A stretch of 64,000 nucleotides of DNA, taken from contig OZ007516.1 in assembly GCA_963931865.1 (NCBI GenBank), positions 11,294,785 to 11,358,784 on the forward strand. The letters are read 5' to 3'. The notes under the pieces were generated by a model that worked only from the letters and a program-made list of their open reading frames with translations, was not told where the DNA came from and did not search any database. Numbering within the stretch: position 1 is the stretch's first letter; every line of letters begins with the position of its first letter. Positions 10,776 through 22,819 of this stretch are shown piece after piece. Position numbers and translations under genes: made by a program. The DNA is from Axinella damicornis. Its lineage: Eukaryota > Porifera > Demospongiae > Axinellida > Axinellidae.

Positions 10776-11033
10776 TTTTCACAACATTTTTTAACGATCA
10801 ATGTGTCAGGAATGGAGACGTACGAACAAGCTGCTGCTATGCCATGGTCACTGCATGGCGTACCGACCAATTTCAAAGTGTTCTTCTGGGCTGTATTTCC
10901 TGTATGGCCCGTGCATCTTTTGGGATCAGGGGGGAGTCCATCGGGCTAGTTTGAAGAATCGCAGAAGGACCGTGAGTGCAGCACGTACAGATGAAGTTTA
11001 CATGTGGCTGACCGTAATAATTAATCGTTGCTG

Positions 11034-11062
11034 TGTGTGTGTGTGTGTGTGCGAGTGCGCGT
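11034..11062. repeat. (GT)n microsatellite
   Basis: GT-rich run with interruptions, just downstream of the donor site of the 11093-11214 exon on the minus strand. Confidence 0.9.
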
Positions 11063-11092
11063 GTAGGGATGTGTGTGGGTTGACCCACCCAC

Positions 11093-11214
11093 CTGTCCAA
11101 CAAGCTTGGGGTTCTTCCTGTCAGTGATGTCATACTGACGGATATCTCCATGCAGCCAGTTGCTAAAGTAGATGAAGCGATCATCCAGAGAGAGAAGCAA
11201 ATCCGTGATGAGGC
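11093..11214 (-). CDS. Selenium-binding protein 1 family, third-last exon
   Basis: Encodes [20 protein letters not shown], then [20 protein letters not shown], matching the family block [30 protein letters not shown]. Acceptor CTGCAG| is at 11215-11220 and donor GTGGGT at 11092. The first two bases complete a Gly codon from an upstream exon. I could not find that upstream exon, nor any other N-terminal SELENBP1 exon, on this strand between here and the tandem array at 12.6 kb. The gene is therefore either 5'-truncated or has long introns reaching past the array. Confidence 0.9.
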
Positions 11215-11249
11215 CTGCAGATAGGAGGAGGGAATTCAACACATTGATA

Positions 11250-12375
11250 GTCTATAGTGATAAGTATCTCATGTGCAGACCAAAATCTCACCTAGGCTCA
11301 TATGGCATGGCTGCTTATAGGGATGCACATTACGGCTATTGCTCTGGCTCATGCAGCTCTACCATGCAGAGAGAGCAGGCAATGGGCACCACTAACACCA
11401 GAAGGAAGTAACACCCAAGACTCACACCTTAACGTTCTTAGGCACATTCTATGTACTTGGGAGTTTGTTTTTTTTTTCTCAATGGTACTTAACTCTTTCC
11501 CACCCACAAGCTTTTCCATGCGTGCTTCTTAGAGCCCAGTTCCCTCGGGTTGTTGGGCTTGACACTATAGCCTCGTTCCCAACAATGCTAGCTTGAAAGT
11601 GCTCCAGAGGTAATTTCTTAACTTTCACTCATATTGCGGGAAGTGACAAGATGAAGCTCAAATCTGATGAGGTCATAATGAAGCCATTGGTCAGGAAACA
11701 GTTACACTGTACTGATAGTATCTCAAGCCTTAATTCACCACCTCCAGTCCGGCCGGCCTCCGTGATCACTTGCAGAATGTAAATATGGAAGGGGGTGGCC
11801 TGAGAGATTTGGTCATGCATATGTGCAGTCTGCTAGACAGAGAGTAGAAACATGAGGAGTGGTGCCCAACCATAACAATTCACCTTTCATGTCGACCTGT
11901 CAGTATCCTCAACAAGGTGGTATTGACTCTGGTGGTCTAGACTCCAATGGACATTATAATACAAGAAAGGAATTCAAGATCCTTCATCGGGTATCGGTGT
12001 CAATTCTCTGTCTACCTGACGTCACATAAGTGACCAAATCTCCCAAGCCTTATCTTTCCATACCTGCATTCTGCAAATGCTCAAAGCCCATGCAGACGTG
12101 GCAAAGGCTTGTTCAGCCAGTGTTCAGTATCACCTGGGAGCAGGCTGTATGGCGAATGGCTGCACTCTGTCTGTAAGTCTACGTACGCTACAGTTCTGCA
12201 CCCTGCAAAACACATGAAAGATCATTCATCATAATCATAGGGGCACTCCGTAATGATTATGCCTGATGAGTCCCTCAACTCTCCTCCACACACATCCACT
12301 AGCTCCTTGAATTCCTCGACTGCATTACCATGGCAGAACTACCATGAACACGAGAAGGAAGGTCGAATACATCAC
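11250..12375. other. No confident gene; possible minus-strand exon near 12116-12205
   Basis: On the minus strand a stretch after an acceptor (TTTTGCAG, near 12206) encodes VQNCSVRRLTDRVQPFAIQP and reaches a donor CCCAG|GTGATA near 12136. It may belong with the Cys-rich exon at 12380-12469, but the frame stops soon after and the assignment is weak. The remaining sequence shows nothing I can support. Confidence 0.25.
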
Positions 12376-12379
12376 TCAC

Positions 12380-12469
12380 ACAGGTAATTCGTCGCAGAAA
12401 GGCAGCCAAAGCTTTTGCACAGCTCAGTCTCAACAAGGATACCATGGCAGCTCACAGTCCTGGCATTGG
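12380..12469 (-). CDS. Cys-rich exon, thrombospondin-type-1-like fragment
   Basis: A 90-nt exon bounded by acceptor CTCACAG| and donor |GTGAGT. It starts and ends in phase 1, the arrangement typical of shuffled extracellular modules. It encodes NARTVSCHGILVETELCKSF, then GCLSATNYL. The spacing R-T-x-x-C ... ETELC-x3-GC resembles the C-terminal half of a TSP1 repeat. A full TSP1 W-x2-W motif is not visible here. Secreted or cell-surface location is an inference. Confidence 0.45.
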
Positions 12470-12639
12470 CTGTGAGGAGAGGCGAGTTAACAGTAAATGT
12501 GAAGCTACATTTACAAATGTAGCGATAGACTGATTTTAGGCACAGATGGCACCCCATATAAGCCAGGCAAATAGTCGTTCTGACAAGCGTTGGTCCATCC
12601 AGCAGGCAGACACATCGCCACCTCTACAAATTACCTGGT

Positions 12640-15600
12640 TAGGAATGCAATCTACCAGACATGGAAAGAGCAACCAGAGGAGTGAATAATGTGGTGGTGT
12701 TGGCATGAAATGCTAGCAATCAACATTAAAAGTGGCATGTCAACTCACGTTGCAGAAGGCAAACTCCACTGTCCTCCTCCAGAGTTCCCATCATAAGTAG
12801 AGGGTCCATTTCCAGACCAACATCATGCACGGAATGGAGAGAATGCAAAGGAGAGCAGCAATCGAGGAGGTATATGCAAGAACGACTTAGAAACAAAAAT
12901 AATACTTTTTCCCTCCACTCACCAAAGACATACTTGTCCACATCACCACGTCTACAAATCACCTGGTTAGGAATGCACTACACCAGACATCTGAAGAGCA
13001 ATCAGAGGAGTGAATAATGTGGGGGTGTTGGCATGAAATGCTAGCAATCAACATTAAAGGTGGCATGTCAACTCACGTTGCGGAAGGCAAACTCCACTGT
13101 CCTCCTCCAGAGTTCCCATCACAAGTAGAGGGTCCATTTCCAGACCAACATCATGCACGGAATGGAGAGAATGCAAAGGAGAGTAGCAATGGAGGAGGTA
13201 TATGCAAGAACGACTTACAAACAAAAATAATAATTTTGACATCTCCACTCACCAAAGACATACTTGTCCACATCGCAAGGTCTACAAATCACCTGGTTAG
13301 GAATGCAATCTACCAGACATCTGATGAGCAATCAGAGGAGTGAATAATGTGGTGGTGTTGGCATGAAATGCTAGCAATCAACATTAAAGGTGGCATGTCA
13401 ACTCACGTTGCAGAAGGCAAACTCCACTGTCCTCCTCCAGAGTTCCCATCACAAGTGGAGGGTCCATTTCCAGACCAACATCATGCACGGAATGGACAGA
13501 ATGCAAAGGAGAGTAGCAATGGAGGAGGTATATGCAAGAACGACTTACAAACAAAAATAATAATTTTGACATCTCCACTCACCAAAGAAATACTTGTCCA
13601 CATCACCACGTCTACAAATCACCTGGTTAAGAATGCACTACACCAGACATCTGAAGAGCAATCAGAGGAGTGAATAATGTGGTGGTGTTGGCATGAAATG
13701 CTAGCAATCAACATTAAAGGTGGCATGTCAACTCACGTTGCAGAAGGCAAACTCCACTGTCCTCCTCCAGAGTTCCCATCACAAGTAGAGGATCCATTTC
13801 CAGACCAACATCATGCACGGAATGGAGAGAATGCAAAGGAGAGTAGCAATGGAGGAGGTATATGCAAGAACGACTTACAAACAAAAATAATAATTTTGAC
13901 ATCTCCACTCACCAAAGACATACTTGTCCAAATTGCAAGGTCTACAAATCACCTAGTTAGGAATGCAATCAACCAGACATCTGATGAGCAATCAGAGGAG
14001 TGAATAATGTGGGGGTGTTGGCATGAAATGCTAGCAATCAACATTAAAGGTGGCATGTCAACTCACATTGCAGAAGGCAAACTCCACTGTCCTCATCCAG
14101 AGTTCCCATCACAAGTAGAGGGTCCATTTCCAGACCAACATCATGCACGGAATGGAGAGAATGCAAAGGAGAGTAGCAATGGAGGAGGTATATGCAAGAA
14201 CGACTTACAAACAAAAATAATAATTTTACTCACCAAAGAAATACTTGTCCACATCACCACATCTACAAATCACCTGGTTAGGAATGCACAACACCAGACA
14301 TCTGAAGAGCAATCAGAGGAGTGAATAATGTGGTGGTGTTGGCATGAAATGCTAGCAATCAACATTAAATGTGGCATGTCAACTCACGTTGCGGAAGGCA
14401 AACTCCACTGTCCTCCTCCAGAGTTCCCATCACAAGTGGAGGGTCCATTTCCAGACCAACATCATGCACGGAATGGAGAGAATGCAAAGGAGAGTAGCAA
14501 TGGAGGAGGTATATGCAAGAACGACTTACAAACAAAAATAATAATTTTGACATCTCCACTCACCAAAGAAATACTTGTCCACATCACCACGTCTACAAAT
14601 CACCTGGTTAAGAATGCACTACACCAGACATCTGAAGAGCAATCAGAGGAGTGAATAATGTGGTGGTGTTGGCATGAAATGCTAGCAATCAACATTAAAG
14701 GTGGCATGTCAACTCACGTTGCAGAAGGCAAACTCCACTGTCCTCCTCCAGAGTTCCCATCACAAGTAGAGGATCCATTTCCAGACCAACATCATGCACG
14801 GAATGGAGAGAATGCAAAGGAGAGTAGCAATGGAGGAGGTATATGCAAGAACGACTTACAAACAAAAATAATAATTTTGACATCTCCACTCACCAAAGAC
14901 ATACTTGTCCAAATCGCAAGGTCTACAAATCACCTAGTTAGGAATGCAATCTACCAGACATCTGATGAGCAATCAGAGGAGTGAATAATGTGGGGGTGTT
15001 GGCATGAAATGCTAGCAATCAACATTAAAGGTGGCATGTCAACTCACATTGCAGAAGGCAAACTCCACTGTCCTCATCCAGAGTTCCCATCACAAGTAGA
15101 GGGTCCATTTCCAGACCAACATCATGCACGGAATGGAGAGAATGCAAAGGAGAGTAGCAATGGAAGAGGTATATGCAAGAACGACTTACAAACAAAAATA
15201 ATAATTTTACTCACCAAAGAAATACTTGTCCACATCACCACGTCTACAAATCACCTGGTTAGGAATGCACAACACCAGACATCTGAAGAGCAATCAGAGG
15301 AGTGAATAATGTGGTGGTGTTGGCATGAAATGCTAGCAATCAACATTAAATGTGGCATGTCAACTCACGTTGCGGAAGGCAAACTCCACTGTCCTCCTCC
15401 AGAGTTCCCATCACAAGTGGAGGGTCCATTTCCAGACCAACATCATGCACGGAATGGAGAGAATGCAAAGGAGAGTAGCAATGGAGGAGGTATATGCAAG
15501 AACGACTTACAAACAAAAATAATAATTTTGACATCTCCACTCACCAAAGAAATACTTGTCAACATCACCACGTCTACAAATCACCTGGTTAAGAATGCAC

Positions 15601-18470
15601 TACACCAGACATCTGAAGAGCAATCAGAGGAGTGAATAATGTGGTGGTGTTGGCATGAAATGCTAGCAATCAACATTAAAGGTGGCATGTCAACTCACGT
15701 TGCAGAAGGCAAACTCCACTGTCCTCCTCCAGAGTTCCCATCACAAGTAGAGGATCCATTTCCAGACCAACATCATGCACGGAATGGAGAGAATGCAAAG
15801 GAGAGTAGCAATGGAGGAGGTATATGCAAGAACGACTTACAAACAAAAATAATAATTTTGACATCTCCACTCACCAAAGACATACTTGTCCAAATCGCAA
15901 GGTCTACAAATCACCTAGTTAGGAATGCAATCTACCAGACATCTGATGAGCAATCAGAGGAGTGAATAATGTGGGGGTGTTGGCATGAAATGCTAGCAAT
16001 CAACATTAAAGGTGGCATGTCAACTCACATTGCAGAAGGCAAACTCCACTGTCCTCATCCAGAGTTCCCATCACAAGTAGAGGGTCCATTTCCAGACCAA
16101 CATCATGCACGGAATGGAGAGAATGCAAAGGAGAGTAGCAATGGAAGAGGTATATGCAAGAACGACTTACAAACAAAAATAATAATTTTACTCACCAAAG
16201 AAATACTTGTCCACATCACCACGTCTACAAATCACCTGGTTAGGAATGCACAACACCAGACATCTGAAGAGCAATCAGAGGAGTGAATAATGTGGTGGTG
16301 TTGGCATGAAATGCTAGCAATCAACATTAAATGTGGCATGTCAACTCACGTTGCGGAAGGCAAACTCCACTGTCCTCCTCCAGAGTTCCCATCACAAGTG
16401 GAGGGTCCATTTCCAGACCAACATCATGCACGGAATGGAGAGAATGCAAAGGAGAGTAGCAATGGAGGAGGTATATGCAAGAACGACTTACAAACAAAAA
16501 TAATAATTTTGACATCTCCACTCACCAAAGAAATACTTGTCAACATCACCACGTCTACAAATCACCTGGTTAAGAATGCACTACACCAGACATCTGAAGA
16601 GCAATCAGAGGAGTGAATAATGTGGTGGTGTTGGCATGAAATGCTAGCAATCAACATTAAAGGTGGCATGTCAACTCACGTTGCAGAAGGCAAACTCCAC
16701 TGTCCTCCTCCAGAGTTCCCATCACAAGTAGAGGATCCATTTCCAGACCAACATCATGCACGGAATGGAGAGAATGCAAAGGAGAGTAGCAATGGAGGAG
16801 GTATATGCAAGAACAACTTACAAACAAAAATAATAATTTTGACATCTCCACTCACCAAAGACATACTTGTCCAAATCGCAAGGTCTACAAATCACCTAGT
16901 TAGGAATGCAATCTACCAGACATCTGATGAGCAATCAGAGGAGTCAATAATGTGGGGGTGTTGGCATGAAATGCTAGCAATCAACATTAAAGGTGGCATG
17001 TCAACTCACATTGCAGAAGGCAAACTCCACTGTCCTCATCCAGAGTTCCCATCACAAGTAGAGGGTCCCTTTCCAGACCAACATCATGCACGGAATGGAG
17101 AGAATGCAAAGGAGAGTAGCAATGGAGGAGGTATATGCAAGAACGACTTACAAACAAAAATAATAATTTTGACATCTCCACTCACCAAAGACATACTTGT
17201 CCACATCGCAAGGTCTACAAATCACCTGGTTAGGAATGCAATCTACCAGACATCTGAAGAGCAATCAGAGGAGTGAATAATGTGGTGGTGTTGGCATCAA
17301 ATGCAAGCAATCAACAATTAAGGTGGCATGTCAACTCACGTTGCAGAAGGCAAACTCCACTGTCCTCCTCCAGAGTTCCCATCACAAGTAGAGGGTCCAT
17401 TTCCAGACCAACATCATGCACGGAATGGAGAGAATGCAAAGGAGAGTAGCAATGGAGGAGGTATATGCAAGAACGACTTACAAACAAAAATAATAATTTT
17501 GACATCTCCACTCACCAAAGACATACTTGTCCACATCGCAAGGTCTACAAATCACCTGGTTAGGAATGCAATCTACCAGACATCTGAAGAGCAATCAGAG
17601 GAGTGAACAATGTGGTGGTGTTGGCATGAAATGCTAGTAATCAACATTAAACGTGGCATGTCAACTCACATTGCAGAAGGCAAACTCCACTGTCCTCATC
17701 CAGAGTTCCCATCACAAGTGGAGGGTCCATTTCCAGACCAACATCATGCACGGAATGGAGAGAATGCAAAGGAGAGTAGCAATGGAGGAGGTATATGCAA
17801 GAACGACTTACAAACAAAAATAATAATTTTACTCACCAAAGAAATACTTGTCCACATCACCACGTCTACAAATCACCTGGTTAAGAATGCACTACACCAG
17901 ACATCTGAAGAGCAATCAGAGGAGTGAATAATGTGGTGGTGTTGGCATGAAATGCTAGCAATCAACATTAAACGTGGCATGTCAACTCACGTTGCGGAAG
18001 GCAAACTCCACTGTCCTCCTCCAGAGTTCCCATCACAAGTAGAGGGTCCATTTCCAGACCTACATCATGCACGGAATGGAGAGAATGCAAAGGAGAGTAG
18101 CAATGGAGGAGGTATTTGCAAGAACGACTTACAAACAAAAATAATAATTTTGACATCTCCACTCACCAAAGACATACTTGTCCACATCTCAAGGTCTACA
18201 AATCACCTGGTTAGGAATGCAATCTACCAGACATCTGAAGAGCAATCAGAGGAGTGAATAATGTGGTGGCGTTGGCATGAAATGCTAGCAATCAACTTTA
18301 AAGGTGGCATGTCAACTCACATAATTTTCAGAAGGCAAAATCCCAGTCCTCCTCTAGAGTTCTCCACTCACCAAGGACATATCGAATCTCCGCGGACTTG
18401 TTCACATGTGCATCTCTACACAATCACCCGCGCACTCCATCAGACGGAGAGAAGGGTGGGAGTACGATAA
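12640..18470. repeat. 330-bp tandem array, about 17 units, with 981-bp higher-order repeat
   Basis: Units start at 13017, 13347, 13677, 14007, 14328, 14658, 14988, 15309, 15639, 15969, 16290, 16620, 16950, 17280, 17610 and 17931, with diverged edge units at about 12687 and 18261. Most are 330 bp; a subset (14007, 14988, 15969, 17610) is 321 bp through a 9-bp deletion. The 330-330-321 trio repeats every 981 bp, so trios rather than single units were copied recently. Each unit is open on the plus strand (about 108 codons) and partly open on the minus strand. Every unit also carries minus-strand consensus donors GTGAGT (twice) and GTAAGT, with an acceptor-like TTGTAG preceded by CCTAAC. This favours a repeated minus-strand exon cassette over plus-strand coding. 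Confidence 0.95.
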
Positions 18471-18696
18471 TATGGACTACTACGTCACTGTGGCCGGGAT
18501 TCCGTCTCCTGTTGTTTTCTTTTAGGCCTGTTTCAATAGCACGAAAGGAGAAAACGCAAGACGCTGAGGCAGTCCTCCGTCTTCATGACAGTCTCGGCAG
18601 TCTCGGTGACTACTTTTTCTCTTTCACAAACCCCGAACTCGTCAACACTGGTTTCTGTTGAAGAACACCTGCACAAGGATTTGAAAAATCCCGCCA

Positions 18697-18698
<2 letters not shown>

Positions 18699-18741
<43 letters not shown>
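18699..18741. repeat. Poly-C tract
   Basis: About 40 C residues in a row. Length is unreliable in any assembly. It lies just beyond the array, on the side that would be upstream for a minus-strand gene. Confidence 0.95.
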
Positions 18742-18799
18742 ATTGTTATATTGACCAATGGGATTGCAGTGCGCTAGCTAATCTCGCGTGTTTGCGCGC

Positions 18800-19060
18800 G
18801 GAACGGCCGTAAGCAACTAGCTACCTGAACATCGGCCTCGATGCAGAAAGAAACGTCTTCCTGGTAAGCAATATCAGAAGAGCTGGATGTCCAGTCGGTT
18901 GTATAATTATTCCTGTGTCTAATGCCGTTGCCGTAGTGAGTCGCCACAAATTCTACATTTTAGGTTGGTTTTAGGGTGGGTAGGAGTTCCGGACAGTATT
19001 GTGGAGGAGTGAGGTAGCTACTGTGTAGTTTGAACTGCGTGTATACGTAACTAACCCTGT
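18800..19060. other. No feature seen
   Basis: Unique-looking sequence between the poly-C tract and the open frame at 19061. No repeat or gene signal that I can support. Confidence 0.4.
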
Positions 19061-19665
19061 TTGTTCTCATTATCTGAACCTGCTTATTATTTTATTGTTT
19101 TCCTTCAGTTCCTTTTTCGCTTTGTATTTCTGGGAAATACAACCTTCCTTCTGTATGACCCATTTGTTATGATAATCATGGCAAGTTCAATGAGGATGCA
19201 TCTTCTTAAGCCATACTATTGTCTACTAGAATCTGATGCCATTGACTTCACTGCAGGGAGATGGTTAGGTGGTTGGACGTATCACCAGACACAAACAATC
19301 CAAATTCGACTGTCATTCAAGCACTTGCTCAGCCCATTTGTACGCAGGTGTATCTGTAATGGAATTTCCGAAAACAGAACTTTAGCCTCGAAGGACTGGT
19401 CCTATATAACTGCAGAATTCAGTATGTCACTCAGATCATCAACACCGTTAATGGGCACGAAGTTCATTGACACCATCGAAATAATCATGCAATTCCCTAC
19501 ATGCAAGGTGTGCAAGACTTACCGAAATGTTGCCGTACTATGGAGTTCTCATAACTCAGCTGCAGCAGAGCCAGGAATCTATTGATGAGGAGCTGGATGT
19601 TGCTAAGGCTAGAGGTGTCCAGTATAAATTGTGAATGGTGGAATTCCAGGGCTAGTAATCAGGAG
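19061..19665 (+). CDS. Unrecognised plus-strand coding-like region, possibly broken
   Basis: One frame is open for 174 codons. A second frame, further right, reads LPYYGVLITQLQQSQESIDE followed by ELDVAKARGVQYKL and a stop near 19635, which looks more protein-like than the first. Another short stretch in that style, EQNFSLEGLVLYNCRIQYVT, precedes it. The pattern could be two exons or a decayed gene with frameshifts. I recognise no family. Confidence 0.25.
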
Positions 19666-19993
19666 GGGTTGCACTTTGAGCTCAGTGTCTTGGACTCCAG
19701 TCACTCCAGTTATTTCAAAGCCTGCAGCTGCTGTACACACACCTATAGCACAGTGAACCAGAGCAAAGACTGGAACTATTAAGAAGACATGTGTTGAGTA
19801 TGTGAAATTAGGGGTCCCTTATATTAGCCTTCGGCCACTGGGTTCTCCTGTTGCCTATTTACAACAAAATTTTCCTAGAAAAATAAAAGCTACAGTATAG
19901 TTCGTAGTTCCTTCACTGACAACTGTGTACGGATGTCTAGTGCACGTAATGTGTGTGTACGCCATCATTATAATATTAATGGGGCCCAGGACC

Positions 19994-20086
19994 TAGCCTC
20001 ATTCCCAAGCTCACACCATGCATTTTCAGTTGCATGAAGAACAGTAGTGTGCAACCGAAAACGGCATGGGCCTGGGAACGAGGCTA
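19994..20086. mobile_element. TAGCCTC-family palindromic element, no clear TSD
   Basis: Ends TAGCCTCATTCCCAAGC and GCCTGGGAACGAGGCTA. The 9 bp outside (CCCAGGACC and CCCATGTGA) share only the first four bases, so the target duplication has decayed or one end was lost. Confidence 0.65.
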
Positions 20087-20089
20087 CCC

Positions 20090-21420
20090 ATGTGAACCCT
20101 CTCCTCTAGCTAGTATGGTGGAGAGTGGCTGGCAGGTTGATGTTGAGACACCGTCGTGTCTAACACAAATCCAAATCCCATTCCTAGCAGACTGTCCAGT
20201 GTCACCATGCATGAACGCAAATGTCATTCATGTGTGTACAATTTGTTGAAATTCAGTACGGTAGTGGGGTTATTTGGGAGTTCATCAGACATCTACACAT
20301 AGGGTCCCGGCACCCGAGTGCGACAGAGGCAAATGAGCTCGTGGGAGAAGCACTTGAATGATATGATACCAGGCCTGAGTATGCCATGCCACATGTATGT
20401 TCTAGCAGAGACCCTTTTGCTGGTGGCTCCATATACTCTGTTCATCCGGGCAATGTTGAACCTGAAGAGTCAGGAAACAACAAAATAATCATAACTGACT
20501 ATCTGCGAGACAATACCACTTATATTATTGTTTGTGAATATCACCTCAGCATCTGTATACGTAAATCTACTGCCAGACTTTCATAAAATTATAGTTTCTA
20601 AACACCACAAAACAAAGCTTTACCATAATGACAGCATGTATTGATGATCAAGGGTCACTTAGCCATATATTTGTGGCTGTAGCTATACACTACCCAGCTA
20701 CACTTTTGCCAATGCAGCTTGCTCACACTCACCCCACAATGCCCTGCTTGACATGTGGTAGTCTCAACTGTTCGCACGCACATGCATGTGTGAAGGGTGT
20801 GATTAATTCACCCCTTCCTTCTTGGTCTTGTTCTTTGCTCTTTGCTTTTGTCTCCACGTTTCACAGCCTCATTCCCCGTTATTGCATTCTTTGTGCCATA
20901 GACAGTTTTGCATGGATCATTATGACATCGGGAATTGTAATGTTAACTTGCAAAATGACATGGCAGATTTACAGTATGGAAGACAGATCAACACCACCAC
21001 CACACGCTGCATTCGACTATGACTAGTGTCAGGCTCACTCAATATGTTCCACTGTGTTCATGAACAAACAGTGCAACTGAGACTCACCTTCACATTCTGG
21101 TTCTTCCAAAATCTTGAGCTGAAAGGTCACCCTGAGCAAATATACAAAACGTTTTTTATCAAAGCCGGGATGCAAATATGTATGTATAATTATGTGCCAG
21201 TACAAAACTACTCATCAGAAAACTATTAATCTACACAAGTAGCTTTGCTTGTTTTGCTCGCTCAGCTACATTGCATGGTCCCTCATTTGCTTATGCGTGC
21301 AGTCCAGCACTGGGCTATTTGTACAGAGCTCTGACGAACTCTCATCAGCTCTGTCAGTGCAGCAGCACTGCATAGGATAAGTTCACTCAGTTCGAATTCA
21401 ACTGTCGTCTGATAAAAAGA
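20090..21420. other. No recognisable gene
   Basis: Several short open frames on the plus strand, none with motifs or matched splice sites that I can follow. No strong repeat structure. Confidence 0.4.
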
Positions 21421-21429
21421 AATACAAAA

Positions 21430-21690
21430 CAGTATCTGTGTGAGTGAGGTTCCTTACTCTGAAAAACAATCAGATTCAGCGTCTCTGGCATCTCATCAAC
21501 AAAACGGACCTACTGCTTTACATCCCCTCCGAAGGATGCGGTGTGAAAAACACACCTACTCATTTTTGAAGGTAGAGCTGAGTCGACTCCTAGGAGAGAA
21601 AAACCTCTTATGGCATGGTGGATTTGAACCAGCTACCTTTCGATTAGCAGTCCAATGCTTAACCACTCGGCCACCAGCCATCCCCAATTA
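21430..21690 (-). mobile_element. tRNA-Ser-derived SINE
   Basis: Read on the minus strand from about 21683: GCTGGTGGCCGAGTGGTTAA (pol III A box), an anticodon-loop-like GACTGCTAATC as in tRNA-Ser(GCT), and GGTTCAAATCC (B box). The acceptor stem does not pair properly, so it is not a working tRNA. The body continues to about 21430 with TTCGGAGGGGATGTAAAGCA, a phrase resembling the conserved central part of several invertebrate SINE families. Internal pol III promoter implied; LINE partner unknown. Confidence 0.75.
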
Positions 21691-22083
21691 CATAAACTGT
21701 AAGTGGATCTACTTCAGTTGGTACAAGCAGAGCCAAGTGTGATTTACCATAGAGGACGTAAAGCTTCAGTAGCTTACCAATGCTTGCATTCTGTACATGT
21801 AGTTCAACAAGAAAGCTGTATTAAACTAATTAATACGCATTAAATTCAGCACATTTATTCAAGATCATAGGAAGGGGTAATACTAATACCTGGAACGGAG
21901 TAGAATGGACAGAACAAATGGAACAAACTGCTAAGCAGATCTTCGTCACTGGCACCTGGGTAAGTCTTTCTGCCCAGCATTGCACAGGCAGTTACCCTCC
22001 AAGGTTAGGGTTACAGCATGCCTACTGACATTTTGGCTAATAATTATAGCCGATATCCAATCTGATTATCAGTGCAACCCCAC

Positions 22084-22185
22084 CTTTATCTTTGAGGTTA
22101 GGAGGCATCCAACATGGTGAGTCGATGTCTGCAGACACCAGGCTATCTAGAACGGCCAAATACCTCTTCAGTAGGGCAGCATAAC
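22084..22185 (-). CDS. Internal exon, unknown protein (phase 1/1)
   Basis: Acceptor CCCTTCAG| and donor AAAG|GTGGGG bound a 102-nt exon that begins and ends in phase 1 and encodes YAALLKRYLAVLDSLVSADI followed by DSPCWMPPNLKDK. The hydrophobic and acidic pattern is protein-like. No family recognised. It lies on the same strand as the exons at 24967 and 26543 and could be part of the same gene. Confidence 0.5.
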
Positions 22186-22415
22186 CTGAAGGGGGAGTAA
22201 ACAAACACACTTTATGAAGAGCAGCAAACCTGACAGGAAAGGGGAGGGGGAAAAATATGACCAGATCAAATAAATTCAATGACCACATCAAAGGATACTA
22301 GTCTGATGAAGGTACGATGGGATTCATCCAGATGACTAGGCACATGAGCAAGGTACAATGCATGGAAAATGCAGGACATTGGGGGCAAGTCTGAGTGAAG
22401 TGCATGCACATCGAT

Positions 22416-22797
22416 TAGTCTTGGAACCAGACCCTTCACACTACACGGAGGAAGGGTCTGGGCACGTGCCTACATTTGAGTTGTCCTCACGGAATGCAAT
22501 TATGCGTGGTAATTAGCGATCAACTGCGATACCACGCACACGACCACAGTCGACCTTCTTGTTGCTCTCTTCGACTCTTGTCAGACACTTGCTGGTAACA
22601 CGGTACAGCACAGCGATTTGCTGTGTCTAGTCGCTGGCGACACTGAAAGCCTTGAGAAAAATCATTTCCCTGATGTCATTCGCAATCAACGCTTCTGATT
22701 CGTTAGGTCAACATTCCGACCTGGGGACAACTCAAACGTAAGATGGTGCCCAGACCCTTTCTCCTCCCCCCGCAAGAAGGGTCTGGTTCCAAGACTA
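22416..22797. mobile_element. 382-bp MITE with perfect 9-bp TSD
   Basis: Ends TAGTCTTGGAACCAGACCC and its inverse, flanked by CACATCGAT at 22407-22415 and 22798-22806. Each terminus also has a subterminal inverted GGGTCTGG block. It belongs to the TAGYCTCGTNCCCAGR family; a 9-bp duplication is typical of Mutator-like elements, though no transposase is present to confirm the superfamily. Confidence 0.92.
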
Positions 22798-22819
22798 CAC
22801 ATCGATGTGATTCAGAATG

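Noticed and set aside
13017..18257. Plus-strand 105-218 codon frames repeated through the 330-bp array
   Set aside because: Each unit ends in a stop, the sequence has no domain-like pattern, and the repetition alone keeps the frames alike. The minus-strand splice signals are a better, though unproven, explanation.
12640..18470. CRISPR-like array
   Set aside because: Units are 330 bp with no short repeat/variable spacer structure, and the sequence is eukaryotic.
19061..19585. 174-codon plus-strand frame as one intact protein
   Set aside because: A different frame within it looks more protein-like and no motif supports the long frame; kept only as an unrecognised region.
21601..21690. Functional tRNA-Ser gene
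   Set aside because: A and B boxes are fine but the acceptor stem does not pair and the sequence continues into a SINE body.
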